DNA of 64,000 nt from Cylicocyclus nassatus (GCA_958299035.1 CATQJL010000112.1:80618636-80682635); one strand, 5' to 3'; counted from the stretch's first letter, positions 45,154 through 60,100 are shown. Notes: generated by a model from the letters alone, not told the origin. A program made the numbers and translations.

Positions 45154-48100
45154 GTAAGCTTACAAGCATTCTGATTGCTTAGATTGTATGACCTTTGGTT
45201 CAATTGGTTTGGCGGCTGGAAGGCTGGGCTTTGTGACCTAATTAGGGCCGCTCGCGCCCGCGACGCAGTCGCGTCTCTCCCGCGCGCTTGCTCTCTGATT
45301 ACCTAGCCTTAATTAGGTCACGAAGCCCCGCCTTCCGGCCGCCAAGACGGTTGAATCAAAGGATACAAAGGATACATACACCAGCGTGTCAACACTGTTC
45401 CATAGAGACTTGCACTGGTTCTACTATCTATACGCACTCTTTGTTCTCCCATGATGACTTTGAATTTACCGTGCAATGCTGACCATCACGAATGAATGAA
45501 TTGAATAAATGAGTGATGAACCAATGACTTGAACGGAAACAATAACCTTTTTAAATTCCTGCTTTGCGGCAGAGTACGCATGCCGTCACAGTTGAAGTCG
45601 TAGGGTCCCGTAGCGACTCTGCGTCTCAGCCTTCGAGACCATCCTATTTCAAGCTTTAAGGCTTTGGAAAACGCATGTTCTCAGTCGTGTTTTTTAATGT
45701 GAATTTCAGAACTCAGAAGAACTATACTTAAGTTCTTGCCCAAACGCTTGCCTTGGACCACGAATCTCTGAGCTGTTTGGAGCTAACTATCAAATTATAA
45801 ACAACGTGAGCTTTACCAAACATGGCGAAACGTTTGCAAACTTACTTTACTTTACTTTACTTTACTTATACACTCAAAAGTGTAACACAAAAGAAAAAGA
45901 AACAGCAAAATACAATGTCAGCTAGTTTAAACCAACGGAAGACCAACGCGTACGTAAGAGTGAACTAGAAGACTCAATTCCGTAAAACCTGCTAAACGAT
46001 CAGTAGTGTGGAATACTCACTCAAAATAGTTAATCAAAGACGACTTAACAGCAGAATCTTGCTTCCTTTAGATTGATAAACCCCTTTTTTGTTTGTCAAC
46101 GAACTTACAAGCGGACTTAACCTCTGTAGTACATAAAGAAGAAGATGTTTGCTTTCAGAAAGGTTCTACCAGTTTGCAAATGCAGAAACATCAGAACAGA
46201 AATAGATAATTATCACGTATCACATGCCGCCAGAATAGCAGTAAAAACTGTGCCGATAGGCAGGCACGTCATAACAACGTTCTGTCAATGCTCAAGCATG
46301 CAATCGGAACATTCCAGCGCAAAAAGCAGCAAGTGACGGACTCTCTCGAATTTTTTCTTTAGATTGATTGATGTTGCACCGTGTTTAGACAAATTTGACC
46401 ACTGTGAAGTTACTTTTTTAACTGCGAATTTCTTGAGATTTTTCATTCGATCGAAAACGCCGGTGCAAATTTTGCAGCACAGGTCCAAAACATGTCAAGC
46501 ATCCCTTCTTCTTCTGATTTTTTCGTCGAAATTGCCAAATATGATATCCTTTGACTAAACTGCTTGGCGGCTGTAGGGTGGAGCTTTGTGACCTAATTAA
46601 GGCTAGGTGATGGTTAGAGAGCACACGCAAGGGAGAGACGCAGACTGCGTAGCGGGCACGAGCGGCCTTCATTAGGTTACAAAGCCTCGCCTCCCAACCG
46701 CCAAGCCAGTTGAATCAAAGGTTACAGATTAAAGGGGTATCAAAGAATGGACCTACTAAGCCTCGTTTTTCAGTAGGTCTGTTGTCTCAGTAGCTTTCAC
46801 GGGCAAACGTTACCAATGTAGAGCTAATTTTTACGTAAGACTCATCCAAAAAACCAATCTATCTTTACATAAGAGTGACATTTCTATTGCTGTGATAAAA
46901 AAGCTGCCATCTAAAGAAACTTCCAAATTTTAAAATATTGTGAAGGGGAGGGGGTCCAGGAAGACCTTTTTGAAGCCATTTTGGTTTTGAAGAGTTGATT
47001 GAATGGTAGTGTAAATTTTTAGGAAAGGTCAATACAAAATGCTGCAGTTCCCAACATTTTGTTTTTGATGGAAGTTTATGATGTTTATGATTGATTCGAG
47101 GATGCACATTTTTTATCCTAAAGCGGTGAATATAAAAAATTCATGATACATCATTTGATAGAGCGAAACAAGAGTTTTCATGACAGTATTTGATTGAGCA
47201 CAGAAGGTTCGATCTATATGAGGTTTGGCAAATTCTAGAAAGTTCTGAATTAGAATCTATTTTCGTCTAAAGAGATCCTGCGACCTTCACCTTAGTTAGG
47301 CATATACTCTACACATCAGACATTCATATTTTGAGGTAACCTTTTCGTGGCTGGAAGTCGAAAAATAAAAGTATTCCAGAAATTCAAAACTGTCGTCTTT
47401 TCCAGTTTTCTATGTTTAATCTGATGTTTTCCAGACCTAACGCCTGAAGAAGGCTGAAATATTATCACACTTTGTAGGTTTGTACGGATTTATTCAAGTC
47501 TGGACAAACCAGTACTGCTTCCCACGCGTGCCAAATTTTATGTCCCATCTTTTAGCCATAGAAACAACATACAAAGTGTACATAAGCAAAGCTGATGCTA
47601 TATGTTACTTTCAATAGCAAACTGGGAGTTTCTAGATTTTTCCGAACAAAGATCCAAACTTTGGACATTTAAGGTTTTTGGATTTTTGTGCCCTTAACTT
47701 TCCGTGCACCAAAGCTTATGGGTTCGTTTGAAAATCAGTAAGGCTTGCTTTATCTTATCGACTGATATGTTTCAAACTTTTTTTTACCTTTTCTGCCGCT
47801 TCAAAATGTATGCATCGATTTTTCGTCATCCTATTAGATCTAGCCACTATGATATATTTGTTATCGTGGTTTGCAGCTTATTTCGGGACCTATTTGTCAC
47901 ATTTCTTGGCATAGAACCCGCTTAAAAGTTCTTACCGTGATCACAAAATGATATATAGACCTTGGATATGTTTTGCACTGTAAAAGCCTACTAAGATCCT
48001 AAATGTCCGCGAAAATTATGAGACATTAATCCTTAGCGAGCAATTACTCGATACACTTTGGGAGATGCCCTGTCGGTCGAAAATACATCAAATAAAATCG

Positions 48101-51100
48101 GAATTACCAAGTTCACTACTCTGGTATGGTAAAGGTGAGTGATGCCATAATAATCTACAGTTGGTTTTTTCGGAGGTCAAGTCAGCTAGCTTCCACCCGC
48201 AGCCTCGTTAACAACCAAAAAAGGGGTCTATCAATCTAGATGAAGCAAGATTTTGCTGTTTAGTCGTCATTGATCGAGTATTCCATATCTGCTGATTGTT
48301 TGCCAAATTTTACGGGACTTAGTGTTCTATCATTCTTATGTGCATTTAACCTGTGGGGTTTAAGATTAGCTGGCATTGTATTTTGCTTTTTCTTTTTCTT
48401 TTGTGTTAAACCTTTGAGTGTATAAGTAGAATAAAGTAAAGTAAAGTGATCATAGTTATTCAAAATCTTTGTTGAACAGTATTAGAAAAGAGATTAGACT
48501 TTTGCTAGTACTCTAGCATTCCTTGAAGTGGCACTTTAGCTTTTCCATTTCACTGCAACAGTATTTGATCGATGGCGCTTCACACGAAACGAAACGATGT
48601 CATCACATTCTGGTGTACTTTACACTTTCGAGGGCGGAAAAATTCAAAAACGTCGAATTGCACTACCAGTTCTAGTTCAACGAATTCATATCTGCACCGT
48701 TTCTCTCTGTCGACAAATTAGGAAATATAGGATCTGAGGAGCTCCTAACTAAATGCTAAAAAATGGTCTTCATTGGGAAAAGGTGAGCGTTCCGTTTTGC
48801 AACTTGTAGCCTAGACAACTCTTTCACATTTTTTGACATTATCATATTGTCATAAAAATTTACGATCTTTACACTGTTAAACAATTGAATGTTTCTCTCA
48901 GATTTGCAGCCATTGCGCTTTCTCCCAAAAATAACATGCTTACGCTTCCTCTCTCGATAAACAGTCTTTTGCATGCATTTGATCAGCTGACGGATTTCGA
49001 AACGATCCCCCCGTTCACTTTCCCTATTTGTCGCTTATTGCTCAGCTAGCGACTTTATCGACGATATGATTATCGAACTACAATCGTAATTTACATACGG
49101 CGCACTCGATATAGAATAATAGTGTTACCGGTGAACGTGGTTATCAGCTTTAGTTCTTTCCCAAAGCTTCCCGTAGAGGGCAGACTCTTACTACTACTAC
49201 CTTTATTTCACACTTCTACTTTGAGCTGGAATGTTTCGCTGGAGGTAGGCATACATTTTTACCTTTAAATGCTCGCGCTTCATCTTTACAATTTCTTGCC
49301 TCAACCCTTCATCTACCCCAATCTCAATATTATATTATATATTATTGTCCTTATACCTCCTTGCCTCCTCTTTTTTACCCTAATTTCTTCTTTCCATGAA
49401 TGTCATTCCGCATTACGACTGAAATAATGTAGATGTCGGAAAATAGAATTGTGAAAGTTCCAAGAAAACAATTTGGACATTTCAAAAATTAAGAAACTGT
49501 TTGTGAAAACTGTAACTACGTTGTCAACCTTTATGACATAAATGTGAAATAAAACTCCTTGCAAATTCAGATTTATTCAAATTAGTTTTTTTTGACTTTT
49601 TCATTCGAAACTTTTATCAAGATGGCTCAAAGTTAGTTGCACTACTATCACAGTAACCGAATCTTAACTAATAATAGATAATGTTTATAATCATAATATT
49701 ACAACTTAAACACTCCGTTTCGTTTCTATCCTTAGACGGAGTACTGTGTTGTTTCTGCCATCCCCGGAACTCTTCAGTAAGGAAGGATGGCGAAAATTAA
49801 AATTAACTCATCTTTCTATATAAAATTGTTATTGGAATGAGTAGTTCAAATGTTTAATTTCAACTATTTGATTTGCAATAATTTTTGATGCGTTTCATCA
49901 AGTTAGTCCCAAGTACTTTGTAAAAGAGATAATTTTCATCAATTTTAACACTATCTAAATACTTATACTATTTTAATGCTCATAACAACTTATTCATATT
50001 AGGTTGTCCCGAAAGTTTTGTCCGTTTTTTCAACCTATCATAAAAACGCGTGGGACGAAGATTGGGAAACGCTCTAAGCACTTTCCGACGCATCTTTTCC
50101 TTCTCTTTCTAGCTGTCATGCTTCCATGCCGATTAATCTTTTGTTCATTGAGATAAAGGCCAAAATTTCGAACCCATGGTTTTTACTATGTCCAAGTTTG
50201 GCAATTTTTCACAATCTTTATTTTTGACTATCGGAAAAGCTTTGGCAACAGTTAGATAGAGCAAACAAAGGGCAATATAATGCAATTTTGCGGCGTCTAT
50301 AGCCAGCCTTGAAAATTTTTTAGAATTATTTTTCTAATGTTATCAAATACTTTTGGTGATGTCAAAAGCCAGAGACCATGAAACGGCGCACAATTAAGGT
50401 GTTATTCGATGCAGCTTTTCCTCCTCTTTCCAGTGAGTGTATTTTCTCTCCAATTTGCGGGCGATAAAATTTTCATAACTCTTGAATTTGACCCCACCCC
50501 AGCGTGCACACGTAGAATGCAAAATCTTATATTTCGAAGCGGTAAACGCTCATTTGCTTCGCAAAAATAGTGGATAATCGTAATCGGTTTTTGAAAGCTT
50601 CAAAATCCGATGATTTGTTAGTGTTCGAGGCGTTTCTGTATTTTACCACTTCGCAAAAGTGAAGATTTTTGAAAAATTATCCTCAAAAATATTGAAAAGC
50701 CAGCTAGATATGCCAAATAATTGCATTGCATTGCCCTTTGCTTACTCTATCTGCGGGCTATCAAAGTTTTTTCAAAAGTTGAAAATGAAGATTGTGAAAA
50801 ATTTCCAAACTTTGACATAGTAAAAACCATGGTTTCGAAATTTCGGAGTTTATCTCAGTGAACAGAAGAGTAATCGGAGTGTGGGCTTGACAGTTAGAAA
50901 GAGGAGGAAAAAATGCTCGGGTAGTGCTTAGAGCGTTTCTCTATCTTTGTAGCACCTATTTTTATGATAGGTTAAAAAAACGGACAAAACTTTCGGGACA
51001 ACATAATAGTTTCCTCTAGTTTCGATCTAGCTAGTTTTGAATCAGTTCCTTACATTTTTCCCTTATATTTTTTTTCAAATTAAGACGATGTTTAGCTTAA

Positions 51101-54100
51101 CCACAAATACTTGGTCTTATACTCTGTTTTAGGGAAGGAAAGTAGCGAAGTTAAAAAAGCTTTAGTTTCTGATACACCTCATCTTCGGTGTACATTATAG
51201 TATGATATGTTACAAAACTTTTTTATGATAGTTAATTCTACCACTTCTTTTCTGACCACTTCATGCCATATCTCTAATTTTCTATAGGAAGCATTCCCCA
51301 CTCAACAGAAACATTTTTCGATGAGGCCCATCAGCTTTGAATCATTTGAACACATTCAACCCTAATAATCGATCATAAAGCTGCATCTGAACTGAAAAAT
51401 AACGAACATGAGCTGTCACTGACAAACACGCAAAATCGATCAACATATCCCACATTTTTTGGTGATGTAATGTCGTTCATAGAAAATTTGCAATTCTCGC
51501 ATTTGAGTGTTATTGCGCTACTTTTTAAGTATATGCCAAGAAGAAGTATAGCTGCAAAGCATATCATAACCTGTGGTTGTCAATATCCTCCGTCCTTTCT
51601 GGAGTACTTTTCACTGAACTGAAGATATTGTCGAAAGGTTCTACTGTGTTTCTAGCGCTTTCCAAATTTTCCAAATATTGGAAAAGCGTCGTAGCGTAAA
51701 CGTAAATTCGAAAAGGTTTACCTTTGTAAAACACATGATTGATACAAGCTGTATATTGGTTACGAAGAAGTGATCCGGTTTTTGCTCCTCAAAAGCTTTT
51801 CGAAAATTTTCTAGTATCGTATAAAAGCAGAAAAAGTTTCTCTGTCTACATGCTTGATTTCTCTTTTCTCTAAGGTAAGAAAGAAAATGCTTTGAACATT
51901 CCGTTTCGTTCCTTCCTTTAAGAATAAAGTACCTCGGAAACCTCCCAACTCTTTGGCAAGGAAGGAGAGAGAGTCCATGAGTCCTGTGTATATTTGAAAA
52001 TAGTGGATAACATTTTTGAATGTTGTTAAAATAGTTGAAGTTTAACGACTTACAGTTTGTATATACTCCGTCTTTTATTATATACTAGCTGGCTTACCCG
52101 GCTCCGCCGTATCCAGACCAAACTTGGCACACATACACTTCGGGCCCCGGCGGGTGTCACAGTCCACTTTTCGTTATCGATCGATGTCGATTTTACCGAT
52201 TTTTATCGATTTTTTTGCAGAGTTCACCTACAGGGCTAGGAGTTGGCACAGGGGGGAAGTGAGCATGGGGATTCCGAATACAATATTAGTTTTCAGAATT
52301 ATCGATTACTTTTATTGATTTTATCGATTTTTTGTAAATTTTGACATGCGAGGCTGGGATTTTGCACGGGGGGGGGGGGTAATCGAGCATGCTGATTACG
52401 AACACAATATTAGTTTTCAGAATTATCGATTACTTTTATTGACTTTATCGATTTTTTGTAAAGTTTGACCTGCGGGGCTGGGAGTTTGCACAGGAGGGGG
52501 GGGGGGGGTAATCGAGCATGCAGATTACGAATACAATATTAGTTTTCAAGATCGTCCATTACTTTTATCGATTCTATCGATTTTTTGAAAATTTGAGCTA
52601 GGGGGCTGGGAGTTGGCACAGGGGGGGGGGTGTAATCGAGCATGCTGATCACCCTCCTTGGGGATGATCAGCATGCTCGATTACCCCCCCCCCTGTGCCA
52701 ACTCCCAGCCCCCTAGCTCAAACTTTGCAAAAAAATCGATAAAATCGATAAAAGTAATCGATAATCCCGAAAACCAATATTGTATTCGGAATCCCCATGC
52801 TCGATTACCCCCCTGTGCGAATTCCCAGCCCCGTAGGTAAACTCAGCAAAAAATCGATAAAAATCGATAAAATCGATATCGATCGATGACGAAAAGTAGC
52901 CTATGACATCCGCCGGGGCCCGAAGTGTATGTGTGCCAAGTTTGGTCCGGATCGGTTCAGAAATAAAAATTTCTATTCGGAACATACGTACATACAGACA
53001 TACAGACATACAGACAAACAGACATTCAGCTTTATATATAAGATATATATATATCTATAATATATCATATATCATATGTCCTATCTAATAGGTCGTTTCA
53101 TAAGTTCGTAGCGTTTTTATAAACCAACAAAATCATCAATTTACAGTAAAAATCGATCATAATAATAATCCTCGTTGTAGCGCACGACCTTTTGGCACAT
53201 TTTTTTAGCTTCTCAATCTCAATCTTTCAAACGGCAGGAGCCGGGTCCCAAGAAAGTCATCTAACCAGCGCTGAAGCTAATTACTGAAATCGAGACAGGC
53301 ACCATTCATGAGGTTTGCCAAAGAGCGGAGCAAATAATAATCTGATAGAGCGAGATTTGGAGGGTACTCTGGGTACGGAAGTACCTTCCAGTCAAATCGT
53401 GCAGAACAGTTTTGACGACGTTTGCCGCATGAGGCCATGTTCCGTCATGCACAAAAGCTCACTAAATCTGCCGGTAGGCTCTTTCTGCGATAGGTCCTGG
53501 TTTAGACGGTGCAGTTGAATTGCTTACGTATGGTTGACCATCGCCTACCTGCACAGCAATTTTCAGTGCAAGACGTCCTGCCCGTTTCCCGAAAAGTCTT
53601 GTTCAGGGACACCCTGCTTAGCCCCTGGTCTTTCGTAGCAATCCAGTCCATTTTTGTCTCATATTGATGCGCGAGCGCCATATTCCATAATCGATACAAA
53701 AATCTGTGCAAAAAGCTTCTTTTCATAGGAAAAATGCGCAAATGCCGAAATTGCTCTTTTTTGCCTTTCAAAATTTTCATCTTTGGAAGCTGCGAGATGC
53801 GAGTGAATTAGCTTTCTACCGGAATCAGTAGACGTATTTTGAAATGCACAACCAGCCCTTCCCAATGACATACGCATCTTGCCGCAAATCAACCGCTCCT
53901 CAAAGATGAGGACGAAAATGAAAACGCTACGAACTTATGGAACGACCTAATATATACTATGAAATATAGTAGTGACCATATTAGTAGATTTGAGGGTAAA
54001 ATGAAACATGCTATAGAGTTTTTGATGGTTTTATGGTTGAAAGTTTATGGATACACTCCACATCCATTGATAACAAAGCGCACAATTTTAGGAAACCAAA

Positions 54101-57100
54101 AAGCGTGAGCGTGAGTTCTCTTGATTTGGACAAGACCGATGAGAACGAAACGCTGCTAGCTTGCGAAGAAAAGGAAAAGGTAAGTTGATCAATTTATAAT
54201 TGATACTGACTTTTCGTACCGATACTAGACACTATAACAAGTCCAACTTCGATATGGGCTGCTATTACAATCTTATCTTTCTTATATATAGAGTTGAACC
54301 TGTGTTTTTATATGTATGTACGCTTTGATTCAACGAAATTGGCGACTGGAAGACGACCGCTCGCGCCGCTACGCAACTTGCGTCTCTCTCGCGCGCGTGC
54401 CCTCTGATCAATCTCTAGCTTTAGTTAAGTCGCGAAACCCCGCCTTTCAGCCGCCAATCCATTTGAATTAAAGGATAAATTCCCAAGAAAATAAACTTCT
54501 AAGCCGATCGGAACCCCTTTGTACACCTAACATCGGGCGAGCCGGATGCCTTGGTCTACTTTTCGTTGTCGGTCATTACCGATTGACTATTTATTGCCTT
54601 TTGGGTATGTGGACTATAAATGACGGTACCATATTCCAACATTGGTCTAATAAAAGTCTTTAAGCCTTCAAAAGAATTTTAGGATTTGTACATGACAATC
54701 CTCTGTACAAATTGTAAATTGCCACCGTAGCCTTGTCTGCAATTACCTTACAATGCTCATCAAACGAAAGACTACTTGTGACCAGAAACCACAAGTCTCT
54801 AACTGAGTCAACAGCTGCAAGTGGGCTACCTCCTAAACTGTAGGGGTGTCTTATATTACTGGAACCTAAGTGACTAGGCGTCTCTACGGACGCTGCCGCC
54901 GTCTCGTGCATCGAGCGCTCTTTTACCTCCGTGCGTACGACGAATCGCATATAGAAGTGGGTAGGGGTTGGGAAACATTATGTAGAAATGGGTTGGAGCG
55001 GTGAGTTCTATCATGATATGCTGAGGGACCGAGCGAAGGCGGGTATCTCAACTAATTTTCCATGTTTTGCAACCGACTTTATTAGGTTGCTGCATAAGTT
55101 CTGTCCTATTTTTTTGCCTTATGTTTGAAGCAGCTGTTCTAAGAGAATTTCATCCCTAATGCAGTATTATTAGTATCATTAGAAGTGCTTTCCTTGCTCT
55201 TTCTAACGCATATCAGATTTTAATAAATTTCTTGGTGTACGGAGATTTCAGACCTAAAATCTCCAAGTGACCAAGGTACGTTTTCACGTAGAAATATGTT
55301 CTTGCGAGGAAATCTCCACAGTGCGCCCTTCAAATCAAGTTCTTTCGTTGGCTGCGGAATAAGGGTGTAGAAGGCTAGTATATGCAGAAGTTCGGTTCTA
55401 TGAAGAAAATGTCTTGCTAGTAAAATTTATCTCTAAACATTAATTTTTTGTATAGATGTTTTACAAGCAATAACTTTCTGCGAATAGAAGTAATTGATAA
55501 GCTCAAAGTTGGAGGTTCTATTGCAAAGCAAGAGCTAGCAGGGCCCATCCACCAGTTCCTTTTCGGCGCTCACCTCAGTTGTAAAATTTTCATAATTCGT
55601 AAATAGTCATGCACATATGTGCTGAAGCGAGGTCAAAAAGTGGCTTCTTTTTTGCTCGGTCAAAAAAATCTCTCGGCGCAGACCCTTTGGGCTCTTTCAT
55701 ATAGCATAATAACCTACGCAAATTTCTCTAACTATCCACTGTTAGATAAGATGTTTAATTAATTCTCATAAGGGAGCGTTGCCATGTCAAAAAGACAGGT
55801 TTGAAGAAAAACGCTGTGAAGGTTTTGCATTCTTGCTTCTTTCTTAACAAGGATTTGCGCAGGTTTTTATATGTGTTTTATAGCCAAGGAACCGCTCAAC
55901 ACACAGAAAGTAAGACCTTGGAAAAAAGTTGACTTTGAAAGAAGTTACGACGTTTTGTACACAAAAAATTTGAATCGGACAGAACTTATGCAGCAACCTA
56001 ATACATTCTCAGGCATAATTTTCTGCTTATCTCACGAGCAATTCAAGCTCGCCATAAATTGTTTTGAAATTCGCTCACAGATCAAGGTGGTGTATGGAAA
56101 TGATATGGCAATATATTTAAGTCAAAAGAGTACAGTAACAATTGGGTTACGGTGCTTCACAAATAGGCTATCGCTACCATAATTCAATTGTCAGCGGACT
56201 ACTATGGTCACGAACTTGTCCTCTCAATGATCGCCGAATAAATGAGTCAAGATTCAATACGAAGACATAATAATAATAAGAAATAGTGTTTTTATAATAT
56301 TATGACTTAAGATCTTTATTTCGTTCCTATCTTAGACGAAATATTGTGTTGTTTCTATGCCATCCCCGAAACTTTTCAGTAAGAAAGATGGCGAAAGCTA
56401 TAATTAACTCGTCTTTCTATATGAAATTGCTATTAGAATTTATGATTCAAATGTTTATTTTCAAGTATTTGATTTTCAATAACTTTTGATGCGTTTCATT
56501 AGGTTAATCCCAAGTGCTTTAGAGATAATTTCTAATTTTTAATGTTTGAATCAGTCATCGGTCCAATTTGTCTTTATTCTTTTGCAGGAGGAAAAGGAAA
56601 GCGAGTCAGCTGAGATAACTCCGGTCAACGAAATGGTGAGTCATTTGATGTGATCTCGTGCATTTGCATCTAATTTTTTTTCTCTCCGCTGCAGTTCTGT
56701 CGTTGTCTTTTTTAACTTCTAGAAATATGATATGTTCACGTTATTCAAATACATTTTTTATTATTATTTGAAACCCCAACCGATGAGTGTGAATGTAAAC
56801 TAGTCACTGCGTCTTCATTGCTCGAAAATTGTCATACGATGCGAAACAAACTGCAAAACTGGACCTGGAAAAAACCAGAGAAAAAAAAAACGACTCTCAA
56901 AAAAAGGCTTGAAATTAAGAGCAAGCTAGCGTATTGTTGTGGGGCACAAAAATAGGAGAGCATCCAAAATTCTTGGCGGTGTTAGATCAATTCGCTTTTG
57001 AAGTATCTTTGAAGTGAAGACAACAAGGCTTCAGTGGTCTCAAACAATTCACCGGAGCTTCCGCAGGACAAGCAGGATTTGCAGCACTTACTCAACTATT

Positions 57101-60100
57101 GGGAAAGTGCACGCTTCATTATGCAGGGTTTCCGCAGGTGACCTGGCGGCTGCGAAAGCACTGTGGAAGTTCTGGCCAGTTGTCTGAGGATGTAAATTCA
57201 CCCTCAAGCTCTACTTACAACATAGTGTCAATTCCCATTCAACCATTTGCACACCGTTTTCAAGTACCTCTTGTTTGTTTTCGAGTGATTAGATTATAAA
57301 TAGAAGGTGCCTTGCTGGAAGCAGCGTCTGCTCGTCTTTTTTTTCCTGGCGATGTACTTCGCTGTTTGTTATGAGTGTTGCCATCGATCTTTGTTGCACT
57401 TAACCAGGTTCTTGGTCATTTTTTTATTCACACACATTTCTCTCTTAGAGGTGGTCCTTCGTTGATGAAACATCTGTAGGCCTGTAAAGCTTTTTTATTC
57501 ATAAATTTCGCACGCACATTTTAGTGCTATCCATAAGTCAAAAGGAACAGCATAACACAAGTCAAAAATTTAGCATAAGAAAGAATAAAGGAAGCAAATC
57601 ATACAACAAAAACGGAATATGCTGTTTACACAGTAGCTGATGTACCTTCTGATTCAATCAGCTTGGCGGCTGAAAGACGAGGCTTCGTGACCTAATTGAG
57701 ATTAGATAATGATCAGGTAGCACGCGCGCGGGAGAGACGCAGACGGCGTAGCGGGCGCGAGCGGCCTTAATTGAGTCACAAGCCCCGCCTTCCAGCAGCA
57801 AGCCAGTTGAATCAAAGCCTAAGCTATAGCACATGGCTGACACTAAGGATTAGCTAAAATGACACACTACAAAGATATGCAAGTGGATGATAAGTATACG
57901 TTATATGTATTCAAGCGCCATCAAAGATTTTGAGAATCTTGATGGGCTAAACTTTACTTTATCGAAACATTTGTCTATCCCCATAAGTTCGAGCTTTTCA
58001 CTCTATCGAGTAAAAAAGAGCAAGTGATAGTCACTGGGTTGGACTATACTGCGCTTCGTACACCGCGTATGATGCGAAGTCTGGCTCAACACACTACCAT
58101 CCGATTTCGAACATCAGAGTTGGTGCTTGTTGTCATAAGGTGTTCAGACTTAAACTGGATACAGCGATATTTCCTGAACGAAAGACTATTTAAACCTTGA
58201 GAGGATTACGATAAGTTTTGAACATAAGAAAGAGCGTTAGTGTAGTGTTTCTTCCAGCCGCAGTATACTAAAGGCTACCCAAGTCGTACACGGTGGTAGG
58301 TTGATAAGAAATGACTGCTCGTTTGTTGCCCCTCAAAGTATTAGGTTTTTTTTTCTGTGGAAAAACAGATCCGGCTAGCTTCAATTCAAATCTCACAAGG
58401 AGCTGATTTACAAAATTTGATATATTAAGAAAAATTAGGAATGTTTCCGTTTGACGTGATAAAACACGTATAGTATATAGAAGTTTCAAAATTTCATTTT
58501 ATTTGGTCTTGGGATACGGTGGTATTGAACTTGAGTTCAGCTGCATTGTCGATTTTTTGCGAAAACAATGCAATTTGTATGTCTTTATGACAATACATAA
58601 ATCGACAAACAGCTGTTTGTATGATTGAGACAATGCGTTACAGCGTCTTCCGCAAGGAAACATTGAAAAATTCGTCGATCATGATTAAGTTCCATGTTTT
58701 TGAAGGTTTCGCATGTGCCAGATCTTGGTTTGTTCTACCACGGCTAAATCTAACCTGCCCTTCAAATAAAGATTCCTTTTGTAGCAAGCACGGTATTTCA
58801 ACTTGATCCTAAGAATCTCTCTTCAATTTTTTTGTGTTCTTGTTTGTACCCTACAGAACTATCAACGTTTGTCGATAGTTATTTTGCAGAACTATGCCAT
58901 TACCTGTAAAAAACCCCCTCTTCTTAATGTAACGTTGTTTTGAAAGTTTACTAAGTGAGATCTGTCGAACTCATGATACAGGCAAAACGCAACACTCATA
59001 CTTGGCTATAGACTTTGGAATATTCGAGAATTTGAATAATCGAATAATTCGAATAATAACCGAATATATTCGAAAATCAAAAATATCGAATAAGCGAATT
59101 TCGAATACTTTCAAATACAAAAAATGTCGACTAATCGAATTTCGAAAATTTTCAAAAACAAAAGATGTCGAATAATCAAATATCGAATATTTTCGAAAGA
59201 CAAAAATGTCGAATAATCGAATATCGAATACGAGATGAAAAAAAAACCGAGTAGTCGAATACATTTGAGAAAAAAATCCGAATAAGCGAATATTTTGCAT
59301 CGATTATGTCGAATATTCAAACAAATATTAAACGAATTAGCACACTGAAGGACTCCATGCAGTGGGCAACTTGGACAACAAACGATGGTTGCTGCTATAG
59401 CAGTCAAAATTGTGACGCTGTCATGTAGTGTAGTGTATTCGATTACACGAAATTGTCGAATAATCGAATAACTTCTGAAAATAAATATTCGAATGTTCAA
59501 ATATTTTCGAAAATCAAAAATCTCGATTAACCGAATAAACGAATAAATTCGAAATCGACAAATTTCGAATAAGCGAATATCGAATTATTAGAGATTTTGA
59601 AATTTTCGAATAATCGAATTTTGAATAAAATTTATTCGAATACTATTCGAATACTCGAATATTTATTCGATTCGGTCCAAGGTATACTCGGCTACCAATG
59701 CGTAAAGGGCCGGGCATACATCAGATTTCAGTCGCGACGCGATTTGGCAATATTCCAACTGTCTACAACTCATTGTAAGCACATTTGAAATGTACAGAGA
59801 TAGAGCATTTTATCAATCCACGTAAGTTATACACATTGTGCATATGCAGTTTGCTGCTGATGGATATGAAGATTTCCGGCGAATTGCTAAATGGCGTCGC
59901 GACTGAATCGCGTGAAGTATGCCCGACCCTTAAGAGCGAGCTAGCCGGTATGCTTTACCAAACACTTCAATGGCTGCTTTTGCAATAGATGAATGCAAAA
60001 ACAATCCTGCGATAACAGGTAGATCATTTGAGCAATTTACAACACGTGCTTTTTAGTGTCGAACGCTTCTTATTCTTGTTAGTTCATTTGTTTAGGTATA

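Noticed and set aside
59111..59500. 129-codon minus frame with FDIFVFR-like repeats
   Set aside because: Low-complexity translation of the ATTCG array.
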